Shown one piece after another: positions 43,169 to 52,152 of a stretch of 64,000 nt of DNA (the first letter of the stretch is position 1; the number at the start of each line of letters is the position of its first letter). A program made the position numbers and the translations under genes. Source of the stretch: CAVORB01 sp963698495 (GTDB lineage: Bacteria; Pseudomonadota; Gammaproteobacteria; Chromatiales; Chromatiaceae); NCBI GenBank assembly GCA_963698495.1, contig CAVORB010000046.1, positions 62,001 to 126,000 of the forward strand, in the 5' to 3' direction. The notes under the pieces were generated by a model that saw only the letters and a list, made by a program, of their open reading frames with translations, made no database searches and was not told the origin of the DNA.

Positions 43169-44102
43169 CTGGTCGCTCGAGGTCTTCGAGCGCTACTTCA
43201 CCATCGGCGACTACGCCGGTGGAGAGGCCCGCTGGTGCCCAGGGTGCGGCGACCACGGCGTTCTCACCGCCGCCCAGCGCGTGCTGCGGGACGAGCAGCA
43301 GCGCCCGGAGATGTCAGTGTGCGTGTCGGGCATCGGCTGCTCCAGCCGCATGCCGCACTATCTAGGCACCTACGGCTTTCACGGGCTGCATGGGCGGGCG
43401 CTGCCCGTCGCCTGCGGCATCAAGTCACGGCGTCCAGACCTGGACGTCTGGGTCGCCACCGGCGACGGGGACTGCTTCTCGATCGGAACCGCCCACTGGA
43501 TCCACGCCCTACGCTACAACATGAACATGACGGTGATGGTGTTCGACAACGCCATCTACGGGCTGACCAAGGCCCAGACCTCCCCCACCAGCCCGCTCGG
43601 CTTCAAGACCAACACCCACCCCTTCGGCGCCATCATCGACGCCCACAACCCCCTGACGGTGACGCTCGGCATCACCAACGTGTCCTTCGTGGCCCAGGTG
43701 GTGGACTGGAACCCGCCCATGCTCTACGAGACCCTGAAGGCCGCCTACCGCCATCGGGGAACCGGATTCGTGCGCATCATCCAGCGCTGCCCGGTGTACG
43801 CGGACTCGGTCTCCAAGGCGCTGCAAGGCGACCCCTCCCGCTTCCTGCTCCTGGAGCACCCCAACGGCATCCCGCTCGATCCGGCCGTGCTGCGGCAGTT
43901 CCCAGAGCGCGCCGGGCACGACCCGTCCGACCTCCAGCACGCCTTCCAGCTCGCGGCGGACGGCTCGCGCATCCCGCTGGGACTGCTCTACCACGACCCC
44001 GCCGCCCCCTGCTACGAGGACCTCTCGAGCCAGGGAGCGAGCATGACGTCGGAGCAGAAGCTCTCCGGGTTCAACCAGGTGCTGGACCGGCTCACCATCT
44101 GA
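43149..44102 (+). CDS. korB: 2-oxoacid:ferredoxin oxidoreductase, beta (thiamine) subunit
   Basis: A 317-residue subunit with all four Cys expected for the proximal [4Fe-4S] cluster (C30 and C33 in WCPGCG, C64 in GIGCSSR, and QRCP near 211) and a complete thiamine-diphosphate motif (GDGDCFSIG ... NAIYGLTKAQTSPTS). With KorA it should be a functional enzyme. The substrate cannot be read from the sequence; the KorB-type GLTKGQ/AQ-SPT motif favours 2-oxoglutarate or pyruvate. Its product gene leads into the rnf cluster with only 69 bases before the next start. Confidence 0.9.
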   Translation: MLGLKADWSLEVFERYFTIGDYAGGEARWCPGCGDHGVLTAAQRVLRDEQQRPEMSVCVSGIGCSSRMPHYLGTYGFHGLHGRALPVACGIKSRRPDLDVWVATGDGDCFSIGTAHWIHALRYNMNMTVMVFDNAIYGLTKAQTSPTSPLGFKTNTHPFGAIIDAHNPLTVTLGITNVSFVAQVVDWNPPMLYETLKAAYRHRGTGFVRIIQRCPVYADSVSKALQGDPSRFLLLEHPNGIPLDPAVLRQFPERAGHDPSDLQHAFQLAADGSRIPLGLLYHDPAAPCYEDLSSQGASMTSEQKLSGFNQVLDRLTI

Positions 44103-44171
44103 CGATGGATACGCCTCGGCACGGCCTCCGGGAAGGTCGCGGACTTCTTGCGTAAGGGGAACTGCTTGCAG

Positions 44172-46685
44172 ATGACCACCACACCAGCTTCGGCGGAGTC
44201 GGGGAACAGCCAGATCCCGGGGGTGCGCCCCGCGGGCCCGCCGACCCTGCCGACGGCCGTCAAGGATGCCAGGGCGACCCGGGAGCTGATGTTCACCCTG
44301 CGTCACTTCCATCTCGGAGACCCGCGGGCGGCGGAGATGCTGGAGACGGCGGGGAACGATTACCTGCCCGCCCTGCTCGACCCCTTCCGCGACACCTCCA
44401 GGCTGCGTTACGACTACCCGCTGTTCCTGTTCCCTCCCGACGAAGGCGATGGGGCGCAGCAGGCGGACGCCCTCGTTTGCCGCGTGGCGGACTGGCTCCA
44501 GAGCGCGGTCGGGCGCTTCGCCCCGACGGACGACGCGGCGCGCGTCCTCAAGGATCATCTTCCCTGGATCGAGCACCACCTGCGCAAGGTGCTGCGGGAG
44601 CGCGAGGGGCCCATCCTGGCATCCCCCCTGCTCGGCGCGGCCGGGCTCGCGCTGCAGCGGCAACTCGACCTGCGCGCCGCCGACCGGGACCGGCTCGACG
44701 CGGATCTGGCTCTGCTCCAAGACGAGGCGGGACACGGCGAGATGCTCGGCTACGGGCGTTTCCCGTCCCTGCACCTGCTGATTCACGCGGTACGCAGCCG
44801 TGTCGTCCCCCGCCGCGTTGGCTTCCAGGCCGAGATCGACGATTGCATCCGCCGCCTCGAATCCCTGCTTGCCGTCGAGTGGGGCAAGTCCGACGAATCC
44901 ATCGAGCCGCGCCAGGCGCGCGACAGCGTGGGTGCGGAAGGTGCCCGCTTCGACCCCCTGGCCCTGTCCACCGTCATGGATCACTCCCGCGGCACCCGGG
45001 CCATGAGCCCGCAGCGGCGCGAGCGCATCGAGCGCGCGCTCGAGGTGCTCCGCACCTGGCGCCCGGACCAGGTCCTGGTGCGGTTCGTGCACCTCGGAAC
45101 GGTCGAGGGCGAATGGCTCGCCGAGAGCCGGGACCTGCAGGACGTCAGCGATCCCGATCCCTGCGCGCGGGCAATGGCCCTGTTCGACCGCGAGGCCGAG
45201 CGCCTGGGCGAGGTCTTCAGCGCCGTGCGTATTGCCCGCCTGGAGATGGACGGCATCTACGATCCGGCCCTGCATGATCCCTGGTTCGCCAATTTCGACT
45301 GGGAGGGGTTCACCCCCGAAGAGCTGCTGCTCGTCCCGAGCGTGATCGCGTTGGAGTCCGCGGACCGCTTGGCAGGAGAGGACATGCGCTCCTTCTCCCG
45401 CCTGCTGAGCTCGGGGCGTCCGGTGCAGGTGCTGGTGCGGGTCCAACCCAGCAACAACCCGGGGGCTGAAACCGACGAGAACCCTTTCCAGCACTACCGT
45501 ACCGAGCTCGGCTATCTGGGCCTGAGCCATCGTCAGGCAGCGGTTGCCCAGTCCTCCTCCGCGCGCCACCGGCACCTGATGGAGTGCTTCCTGTCCGCCC
45601 TGGATGCCACCCGCACCAGCCTGCACCTGATCAACACCGGGCTGCGCGCGCCCCATGACCTGGTGCCCCTGAATGCCTGGCTGGTAGCCGGCGCCGCCAT
45701 CGAGGGCCGCGCCCACCCCTTCTTCCGCGCCGACCCCAAGCCCGACGACTGCGAGCCTGCGCCGGTGGACATCGACGGGAACCCAGAGCCACGGGCCGAT
45801 TGGCCGATACACAGCTTCGAGTACCTGGACGAGAACGGCATCCAGGTCACGCAAGCACTGGCGTTCACCTTCGCCGACTACTGCCTGCTGATCGAGCGCC
45901 TGCGCGATCACTTCCGCCCGATTCCACCCGGATGCGACTCCGAGGCCCTGATCCCCATGCAGGACTATCTGGCGATGGCCCCGGACCAGGCCTACCGCAA
46001 GGTTCCCTTCGTGTGGGCGGTGGACGGCAACGCCATCCTGCACCGGCTGGTGGTCTCCCGGGAGCTGGCCCTCGCCTGTCTCGACCGGCTCAACTTCTGG
46101 CGTACCCTCCAGGCCATGGCCGGGGTGCGCAACCGCCACGTCGACCTGGCCGTGGAGCGGACCCGGGCCGAGGAGCGCGGACGCGCCGCGGCCGATCGAG
46201 AGCAGCTGCTCGCGGAGCATGCCGCGGAGATCGAGCGGGTAAGAAGCCAGGCCGCGGGCGAGGCGATGCAGCGGCTGACCGACGTCCTGCTGGGAATGGA
46301 CCTGCCGTCGGGCCTGCCCGCCGCCGCGCGCCCGCCCGTCTCGGACCGGAGCGCCAACGAGACCGCGCCTGAAGCCCCCGCGGCAGACGAGATCGAGCAA
46401 CCCCAGGAGCCCACGCCGGCGGCCGAGCTCTCCTTCGACGAGCCCTGGATAGACACCCCGCTCTGCACCAGCTGCAATGACTGTCTCAAGGTCAACCCGC
46501 TGCTGTTCGTCTACAACGAGGAGAAACAGGCCTTGCTGGGCGACCTCGCCACGGCCAGCTATGCCCAGCTGGTGGAGGCGGCCGAGCTCTGCCCCGCCCG
46601 CTGCATCCACCCCGGGAAGCCGTGGAACCCCGACGAGCCCGGGCTGCAGGCCCTGATCGAACGTGCGGCGCCCTTCAACCGCTAG
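44172..46685 (+). CDS. PFOR-beta-like pseudo-enzyme with a C-terminal [4Fe-4S] ferredoxin domain
   Basis: About 837 residues. The N-terminal half (1-400) is unrecognised, mostly helical. Residues about 360-640 resemble the C-terminal (thiamine) domain of PFOR: VLVRVQPSNN, LGLSHRQAAVAQSSSARHRHLM, HPFFRADP, but the GDG...N thiamine motif is absent. A coiled coil follows, then a ferredoxin domain with CTSCNDC (C765, C768, C771) and CPARC (C807, C811). The PFOR-like part is clearly related to the C-terminus of the 1535-residue protein. TTG starts at 44148 and 44166 are alternatives to the ATG used here. Probably an electron-transfer or scaffold subunit for KorAB and Rnf; function inferred. Confidence 0.75.
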   Translation: MTTTPASAESGNSQIPGVRPAGPPTLPTAVKDARATRELMFTLRHFHLGDPRAAEMLETAGNDYLPALLDPFRDTSRLRYDYPLFLFPPDEGDGAQQADALVCRVADWLQSAVGRFAPTDDAARVLKDHLPWIEHHLRKVLREREGPILASPLLGAAGLALQRQLDLRAADRDRLDADLALLQDEAGHGEMLGYGRFPSLHLLIHAVRSRVVPRRVGFQAEIDDCIRRLESLLAVEWGKSDESIEPRQARDSVGAEGARFDPLALSTVMDHSRGTRAMSPQRRERIERALEVLRTWRPDQVLVRFVHLGTVEGEWLAESRDLQDVSDPDPCARAMALFDREAERLGEVFSAVRIARLEMDGIYDPALHDPWFANFDWEGFTPEELLLVPSVIALESADRLAGEDMRSFSRLLSSGRPVQVLVRVQPSNNPGAETDENPFQHYRTELGYLGLSHRQAAVAQSSSARHRHLMECFLSALDATRTSLHLINTGLRAPHDLVPLNAWLVAGAAIEGRAHPFFRADPKPDDCEPAPVDIDGNPEPRADWPIHSFEYLDENGIQVTQALAFTFADYCLLIERLRDHFRPIPPGCDSEALIPMQDYLAMAPDQAYRKVPFVWAVDGNAILHRLVVSRELALACLDRLNFWRTLQAMAGVRNRHVDLAVERTRAEERGRAAADREQLLAEHAAEIERVRSQAAGEAMQRLTDVLLGMDLPSGLPAAARPPVSDRSANETAPEAPAADEIEQPQEPTPAAELSFDEPWIDTPLCTSCNDCLKVNPLLFVYNEEKQALLGDLATASYAQLVEAAELCPARCIHPGKPWNPDEPGLQALIERAAPFNR

Positions 46686-46697
46686 GCCCGCATCAAG

Positions 46698-47552
46698 ATG
46701 AGCAGCTTCATCGTGGCACCTGGCATCATGGCGGGACTCGGACTGTTCTTCGCCACCATCCTCGCGGTCGCCTACCGTTTTCTGCGCGTGCAGGAGGACC
46801 CGCGGGTGGAGGAAACCGAGGACCTGTTGCCCGGCTCCAATTGCGGCGCCTGCGGCCAGCCCGGCTGTCACGCCTTCGCCGAGAAGCTGGTCCAGGGCGA
46901 GCTGGCGCCGAGTCGCTGCACGGTGGCCGCGCCGGACGCGGTGGAGGCCATCGCCGAGCTCCTGGACGTGGATCCGGGCCAGCAGGAGAGGCGCATCGCC
47001 AGGCTGCACTGCGGCGGTGGCAGGGGTCAGGCCTATCAGATCGCGGAATACCGGGGCTTCGAGAGCTGCCGGGCGGCGTCCGTGGTGTCCGAGGGCGGCA
47101 AGGGTTGCCCCTGGGGCTGTCTCGGACTCGCGGACTGCCGCGACGCCTGCGATTTCGATGCCATCGAGATGAACGCCAACGGTCTGCCGCGGGTCTCGGT
47201 GGACAAATGCACCGCCTGCGGCGACTGCGTCGCGGCCTGCCCGCGGGACCTGTTCGAGCTCCTCCCCGAGAGTCATCACCTCCTGGTCCAGTGCCGGGCG
47301 CCGCTCGCCGGCGACATGGCCACCTCGCTCTGCACCACGGCCTGCGATGCCTGCGGGCGCTGCGCGGCGGACGCCGCCCCGGGCCTGATCCGGATGGAGG
47401 ACAACCTCCCCGTCGTCGACTACGGCGCCGGCGGGCCGGCGCTGCCGGAGGCGACCTTCCGCTGCCCGACCGGCGCCATTCAGTGGGTGGTGGGAGCGCA
47501 ATTCTCCCGGGAGCGGACCATCAGCGCCCGCAGCGGGGTCGCGCATGCCTAG
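46698..47552 (+). CDS. rnfB: RnfB iron-sulfur subunit of the Rnf complex
   Basis: A 284-residue protein: an N-terminal membrane helix (about 8-27), the Fe-S domain motif SNCGACGQPGC, and ferredoxin-type clusters (CPWGCLGLADCRDAC, CTACGDCVAACPRD). These match RnfB, which accepts electrons from ferredoxin at the membrane. The C-terminal part holds extra Cys (CTTACDACGRCAADAAP), perhaps another cluster. It overlaps the following PFOR-like gene by eight bases. Confidence 0.92.
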   Translation: MSSFIVAPGIMAGLGLFFATILAVAYRFLRVQEDPRVEETEDLLPGSNCGACGQPGCHAFAEKLVQGELAPSRCTVAAPDAVEAIAELLDVDPGQQERRIARLHCGGGRGQAYQIAEYRGFESCRAASVVSEGGKGCPWGCLGLADCRDACDFDAIEMNANGLPRVSVDKCTACGDCVAACPRDLFELLPESHHLLVQCRAPLAGDMATSLCTTACDACGRCAADAAPGLIRMEDNLPVVDYGAGGPALPEATFRCPTGAIQWVVGAQFSRERTISARSGVAHA

Positions 47553-50500
47553 CCTTGCCAATTCGGCCCTGCGCCTGCTGAGACGCATTCTCGGCGCTCC
47601 CACGCACGGGGCGGGAACTCACGCGGGCAGCGCGGTCGTGCTCGACGGCAATACCGCGGTCGCGGAGACGGAGGCCGCGATCTGCGAGGCCGCGGGGCTC
47701 GGCGGCTCCTTCCCCGCCGACGGCTCGGATCTCGCCTGGCGCACCGAGCAAGGCCGCCTGCGCGTGAACGCCGCGGGCGCGCCCCTGTCCAGCCAGGCCG
47801 GAGGGGGCGCGCGAGGCGCCCTGGCAGCGGCGATCGGGCTTTCCATGTCCGGCGTCCGCGCCACCGGCTTCTTCTCGGGCCCCGACCTCGCCGCCTGCCT
47901 GGATCTGCTCGCAACCGCCGCCGGCAGGCGGCTGCCCCTGGTGCTCCATCTCGCCGGACGCACCCTCGGCGGACCGGGCTCGTCCCTGGGCAACGGTCAC
48001 GAGGCCTTCCACGCCTGCGCCGGATCCGGGTGTTTCCTGCTTGCGGCCGCCAATGTGCAGGAGGCGGCGGACTTCGCCCTGATCGCCCGCCACGCCGCGG
48101 AACGCGTGCTGCGCCCCGGCATCGTCGCCATGGACGGGGAGCAGACGGCCCTCGCCCTGCAGGACGTGCGGCTGCCGTCCGCGGGATTGATTGCGGACCT
48201 GCTCGGCGAGCCCGACGACCGGATCCCCTGCCCGATCGAGGCACAGCGGCTGCTTTTCGGCGACACCCGCAGGCTCGCCCCGCGCTGGCACGACCCGGAC
48301 CACCCGGTCATGCTGGGCGCCCTGGTGCCAGACGAGGCTGGCGGATCCGGGCGCGCGGCGGCCAGCGTGTTCCTGGACCGATACCTGGGAGAGGCGCTGG
48401 ACGACGCATTCGCGCGCTGCGCCGAGCTTACCGGACGGACCCACGCCCCCCTGTCGACCCACCGGCTGGACGACGCCCGCCTGATTCTGGTCGCCATGGG
48501 ATCCGCGGTGGAGACCGCGGAGGCGGTGGCGGATCATCTGCGCGCCGCGCACCGCCAGAAGGTGGGGGTGCTGGGAATACGCTGCCTCAGCCCCTTTCCC
48601 GGCGCCGAGCTGGCGCGCAAGCTGGACCGCGGCGTGCGGGTGTGTGTCCTGGAATGCACCGACGCCCCCTTGTCCGGCGACCCGCCGCTGCTGGGACTGC
48701 TGCGCGCCGCGGTCGACCGCGCCGGGGAGAACGCCCGCTTCGGGGCCAACACCCATGCCGGATACCCCGTCCTGGGCGAGAAACATCGCCCGCGCTTCCT
48801 GTCGGCGATCTACGGCCTTGCCGGCGCTCCCCTGCGGGCGGCGGACCTGACGCGCCTGTGCCGGGAAGCGGACACCCTGGTCCAGCCCCGGGTCTACTTG
48901 GGGATGGATTTCGCACCCGCGGCGAGCGCCTTCCCCAAACGCCAGGTGCTCATCGATCGATTGCGCCGCGGCTATCCCGAGATCGCGGGGCTTGGACGGT
49001 GCGAACGGGACCGCTCGCCGGATCTCAGGCCCGCCGGTGCCTTGACCATCGCGATTCACCGTCACGCCGGAGGCGCGGGCGAGGGGTTGGCCGCGGAGAC
49101 CGCCGCCCTCCTGCACCGCATCGGCGCCCAGCGCCTGCGCGCCAGGCCGGCCCTGTTCACACGGCCCTGGGGCGAGGCTTGCGTCGATCACATCACGAGC
49201 GGGCCTCTGCAGCTGCGGGAGCCGGGTGACGAGGCGCCGGTAGAGCTGGCCCTGCTTCTGACGGACCCGGGGCTGCCGGGACCGGATCCCGGTGCCGGTC
49301 TGGCGCCCGGCGGCAGCCTGGTGGTGCAGAGCGCGCTCCCCGACGAGGCGCTGTGGGCGCGCCTGACCCTCTCCACCCGTACCCGGTTGAAGGACGGCGC
49401 GGGCAACCTCTACCGGATGGCGCCGGCCGAGGGGCCGGCGGCGGGCACGGACGAATACCTGCTGGGCGCCATCTGCGGCCTGCTCCGGCAGCGCGGGCTC
49501 ATCGACCTTACGCGCCGCCGGCTGCTCGGCGCGCGCGAGGAGATGCTCCGCCTGAGCCCAGCGGACGTCGAGCAGCGCTTGCGCCTGTTCGAGGCCGGAC
49601 TGGACGCCCCGCGCGAGGTCGCCACCGCCGGACTCCCCCAGACGCTGACGCAGAGACCCGTCACGGCCGATGACGAGGCGCCCGCCCTGGTGCGCCGGAT
49701 GGGCGGGAACGCGGAAGCCTACGACAGTCTGCCCCGATTCTGGGACCATGTCGGCGTCCTGTACGGTACCGGGAACACCTCCGAGCTGGCGCCGGACCCC
49801 CATCTGGCGCTCACGGCAGTTCCGCCCCTGTCCTCCAGCTTCCGGGATCTGAGTCCATGGCGCGACCGGCTCCCGAGCTTCGATCCCGCACTCTGCACCG
49901 GCTGCGGCGCCTGCTGGAGCGCCTGCCCGGAGGGTGCCGTCGGCGCCGTCGCCCTGACCCCCGCCCGCCTGATCGACTTCGGCATCCGCCGCGCCCGCGC
50001 GGATGCGCTGCGACCCCTGGCCTCCAAGCTGGCCGCGGGGGTCGCTCGTCTCTGCCAGGATCCGCAAGCGGCCGGACCCACCGCTGGAGACTTCATCCAG
50101 CTCGCCTACCAGGATCTCGAGGCCAGACTGCCCTTCCCGGCGGAGCGCAAGGCCGCCATCGGCGAGGCCCTGCAGACGCTCGTCGCCGGCATCGGTTGCC
50201 TGCCCCTGGCGATCACCGCGCCCTTGTTCGCGGACCTGGAGACCGACGCCGACGGCAACGGTGCCCTGCTCTCCCTGAGCCTCAGTCCCGAGACCTGCAA
50301 GGGCTGCGGGATCTGCGTCCAGGCCTGCGACCCGGGGGCACTGCGCGACACCCGCCAAGGCTCCCGGTCGCTGGCCCGGGCGCGCGAGGTGCGCGGGGTT
50401 TGGCAGGATCTGCCGGAAACGGACACCGCCATCGTCCAGGCCGTTCATGACCGCGCGCAGGTGGGACCGCTGGCGGTGTCGCTCCTCCGGCCCGGCGCGG

Positions 50501-52152
50501 CGTCGGCCATGGCGGGCGGGGACGGGGTGGAGCCTGGCTCCGGCGCGAGGCTCGCGCTGCGCCTTGCCTTGGCGGTCCTGGAGGCACGGCAAGCGCCCCT
50601 GCTTGCCGCATTCGCCGAGGAGGTCGGGGAGACGCGCGGGCGGATCAGGGCACTGATCCGGGACATCCTGGCGGATGCCCTGCCCGCCGACGACCTCGAC
50701 GCGCTGGCCGGACGGCTGGAGGCCGTCGACTCGCGGCAAGCCGATCTCGGTGCCGTCCTCGGCGAAGGTGGGGGAGCCATCGAGAGCGCGGTGGATGCGA
50801 CCCGGCTGCGCCGGCTGGTGCGGCTGGCGCGGGACCTGGGAGACCTCGCGTGGCGCCTGGAGACGGGGTCCCATGGCCTCGGGCGTGCCCGGCTGGGGCT
50901 GGTGCTCTCCCCGGACTCTGCCGTCGGCTGGGCCGGCGCCTTCCCCGACAACCCCTTTCCCCAGCCCGTCTTCCTCGACTGGACCGGGGACGGCGCCCAA
51001 GTCGCGGCCGGCCTGCTGGAGGGCCAGCTAAGGCAGGCAACCAAAGGGTTCGCGCAGATGCGTAGGGCGCGACTCGAGCTGGAGCGCCCGGCGGACGCCG
51101 CCCGGCTTTGGTCCGACTTGGACGGCCTCACCTGGCGGGAGCTCGACGGACCTGAGCGGGCGCTTTGCCCTTCCCTGTTGCTCGCCGGGGACAGCGCGAG
51201 CCTGGGGGGACGCGGCCTAAGCCAGCTCGCCCGGCTGCTGGGCAGCGACCTGCCGATACGGGTCTTGATCCTGGCGGATCTCGACCTGGGCCTCGGCGGC
51301 CACGCGGGCCTCGACCTGCCGCCCGCGCCGACCCAGGACGCGGCCATCGACCTCGCCCTGCTCACGCTTTCGCAACGCGGCGCCTATATCGCCCAGAGCT
51401 GCGCCGCGGTCCCCGATCACCTGGCCGCCAGCCTGGATGGCGCATTCGGTCACCGCGGTCCCGCCCTGCTGCATCTGCACGCCCCCAGCCCGGCGCGGCA
51501 CGGCTTTGCCTCCGACCTGACCCTCGAGCGGGCGCGGGCCGCGGCGACGGCGCGGGTCTTTCCGCTGTTCCGGTACGACCCCAATGCCGAGGGCGTATTC
51601 GGCTCCCGCCTGGACCTGGACGGGAACCCGGACTCCCTCGAGCCCTGGGCGGACAGTCCCCTGGGGGCGGCCACCACGCCCGCGCACTGGGCGCTCGGCG
51701 AGGAACGCTTCGCGCACCTGTTCTCACCCCTGGCCGAGGACGCCCCGCAACCGACCGCACTGGCCGACTACCTCGCCCTGAACGACCAGCAGCGCCGCGG
51801 GCGCACGCCCTTCGTCGAGCAGGACGCCGGCATGGGCGAGGCCCGACGCCTGGTGGTCGACCCTCGCCTGGTCCGGGTCTGCGCGGAGCGGCAACAGGCC
51901 TGGCGCGTGCTGCAGGAGCTGGCGGGACTGGTCACCCCCTTCACCGCGCGGGTGCAGAGAGAGGCAAAGGAGCGGGTGGCCGCAGAGCACCAGGCAGAGC
52001 TGGATGCCATGGAGGCGGACTATCAGCACCGTCTGCAGGCGTTGCGCGAGCAGTACCAGGAGGAGACGCGGCACGACATCCGGGAACGGCTGATGGTGCT
52101 CGCGGGGTACGGCAACGCAGCCAGAAGCGCTGAACGGGGGGCGGCCGAGTGA
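47545..52152 (+). CDS. Giant PFOR-derived protein without visible active site, within the rnf cluster
   Basis: A 1535-residue protein with the domain order of NifJ-type pyruvate:ferredoxin oxidoreductase. Domain I (1-240): DGNTAVAETEAA is like PFOR, but YPITPSS reads FPADGSD and the catalytic Glu of SEGGA is lost (SQAGGGA). Domain II (about 315-420): LTGRTHAPLS, ARLILVAMGSAVETAEA. A gamma-like domain (about 500-640) follows. The ferredoxin domain keeps two clusters: C784-C787-C790-C794 and C918-C921-C924-C928. The C-terminal thiamine domain is degenerate: GDSAS (1215) replaces GDGWA and the Asn motif is gone. It looks like an inactive enzyme turned electron wire or scaffold. Last residues form a coiled coil like that of the 845-class protein. 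Confidence 0.85.
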   Translation: MPSLANSALRLLRRILGAPTHGAGTHAGSAVVLDGNTAVAETEAAICEAAGLGGSFPADGSDLAWRTEQGRLRVNAAGAPLSSQAGGGARGALAAAIGLSMSGVRATGFFSGPDLAACLDLLATAAGRRLPLVLHLAGRTLGGPGSSLGNGHEAFHACAGSGCFLLAAANVQEAADFALIARHAAERVLRPGIVAMDGEQTALALQDVRLPSAGLIADLLGEPDDRIPCPIEAQRLLFGDTRRLAPRWHDPDHPVMLGALVPDEAGGSGRAAASVFLDRYLGEALDDAFARCAELTGRTHAPLSTHRLDDARLILVAMGSAVETAEAVADHLRAAHRQKVGVLGIRCLSPFPGAELARKLDRGVRVCVLECTDAPLSGDPPLLGLLRAAVDRAGENARFGANTHAGYPVLGEKHRPRFLSAIYGLAGAPLRAADLTRLCREADTLVQPRVYLGMDFAPAASAFPKRQVLIDRLRRGYPEIAGLGRCERDRSPDLRPAGALTIAIHRHAGGAGEGLAAETAALLHRIGAQRLRARPALFTRPWGEACVDHITSGPLQLREPGDEAPVELALLLTDPGLPGPDPGAGLAPGGSLVVQSALPDEALWARLTLSTRTRLKDGAGNLYRMAPAEGPAAGTDEYLLGAICGLLRQRGLIDLTRRRLLGAREEMLRLSPADVEQRLRLFEAGLDAPREVATAGLPQTLTQRPVTADDEAPALVRRMGGNAEAYDSLPRFWDHVGVLYGTGNTSELAPDPHLALTAVPPLSSSFRDLSPWRDRLPSFDPALCTGCGACWSACPEGAVGAVALTPARLIDFGIRRARADALRPLASKLAAGVARLCQDPQAAGPTAGDFIQLAYQDLEARLPFPAERKAAIGEALQTLVAGIGCLPLAITAPLFADLETDADGNGALLSLSLSPETCKGCGICVQACDPGALRDTRQGSRSLARAREVRGVWQDLPETDTAIVQAVHDRAQVGPLAVSLLRPGAASAMAGGDGVEPGSGARLALRLALAVLEARQAPLLAAFAEEVGETRGRIRALIRDILADALPADDLDALAGRLEAVDSRQADLGAVLGEGGGAIESAVDATRLRRLVRLARDLGDLAWRLETGSHGLGRARLGLVLSPDSAVGWAGAFPDNPFPQPVFLDWTGDGAQVAAGLLEGQLRQATKGFAQMRRARLELERPADAARLWSDLDGLTWRELDGPERALCPSLLLAGDSASLGGRGLSQLARLLGSDLPIRVLILADLDLGLGGHAGLDLPPAPTQDAAIDLALLTLSQRGAYIAQSCAAVPDHLAASLDGAFGHRGPALLHLHAPSPARHGFASDLTLERARAAATARVFPLFRYDPNAEGVFGSRLDLDGNPDSLEPWADSPLGAATTPAHWALGEERFAHLFSPLAEDAPQPTALADYLALNDQQRRGRTPFVEQDAGMGEARRLVVDPRLVRVCAERQQAWRVLQELAGLVTPFTARVQREAKERVAAEHQAELDAMEADYQHRLQALREQYQEETRHDIRERLMVLAGYGNAARSAERGAAE

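Noticed and set aside
43509..51000. Very long open frames antisense to korB-rnfC (1364 and 1159 residues)
   Set aside because: High GC makes stops rare in antisense frames. The plus-strand genes have clear families, whereas the antisense translations are Gly/Arg/Ala-rich without motifs.
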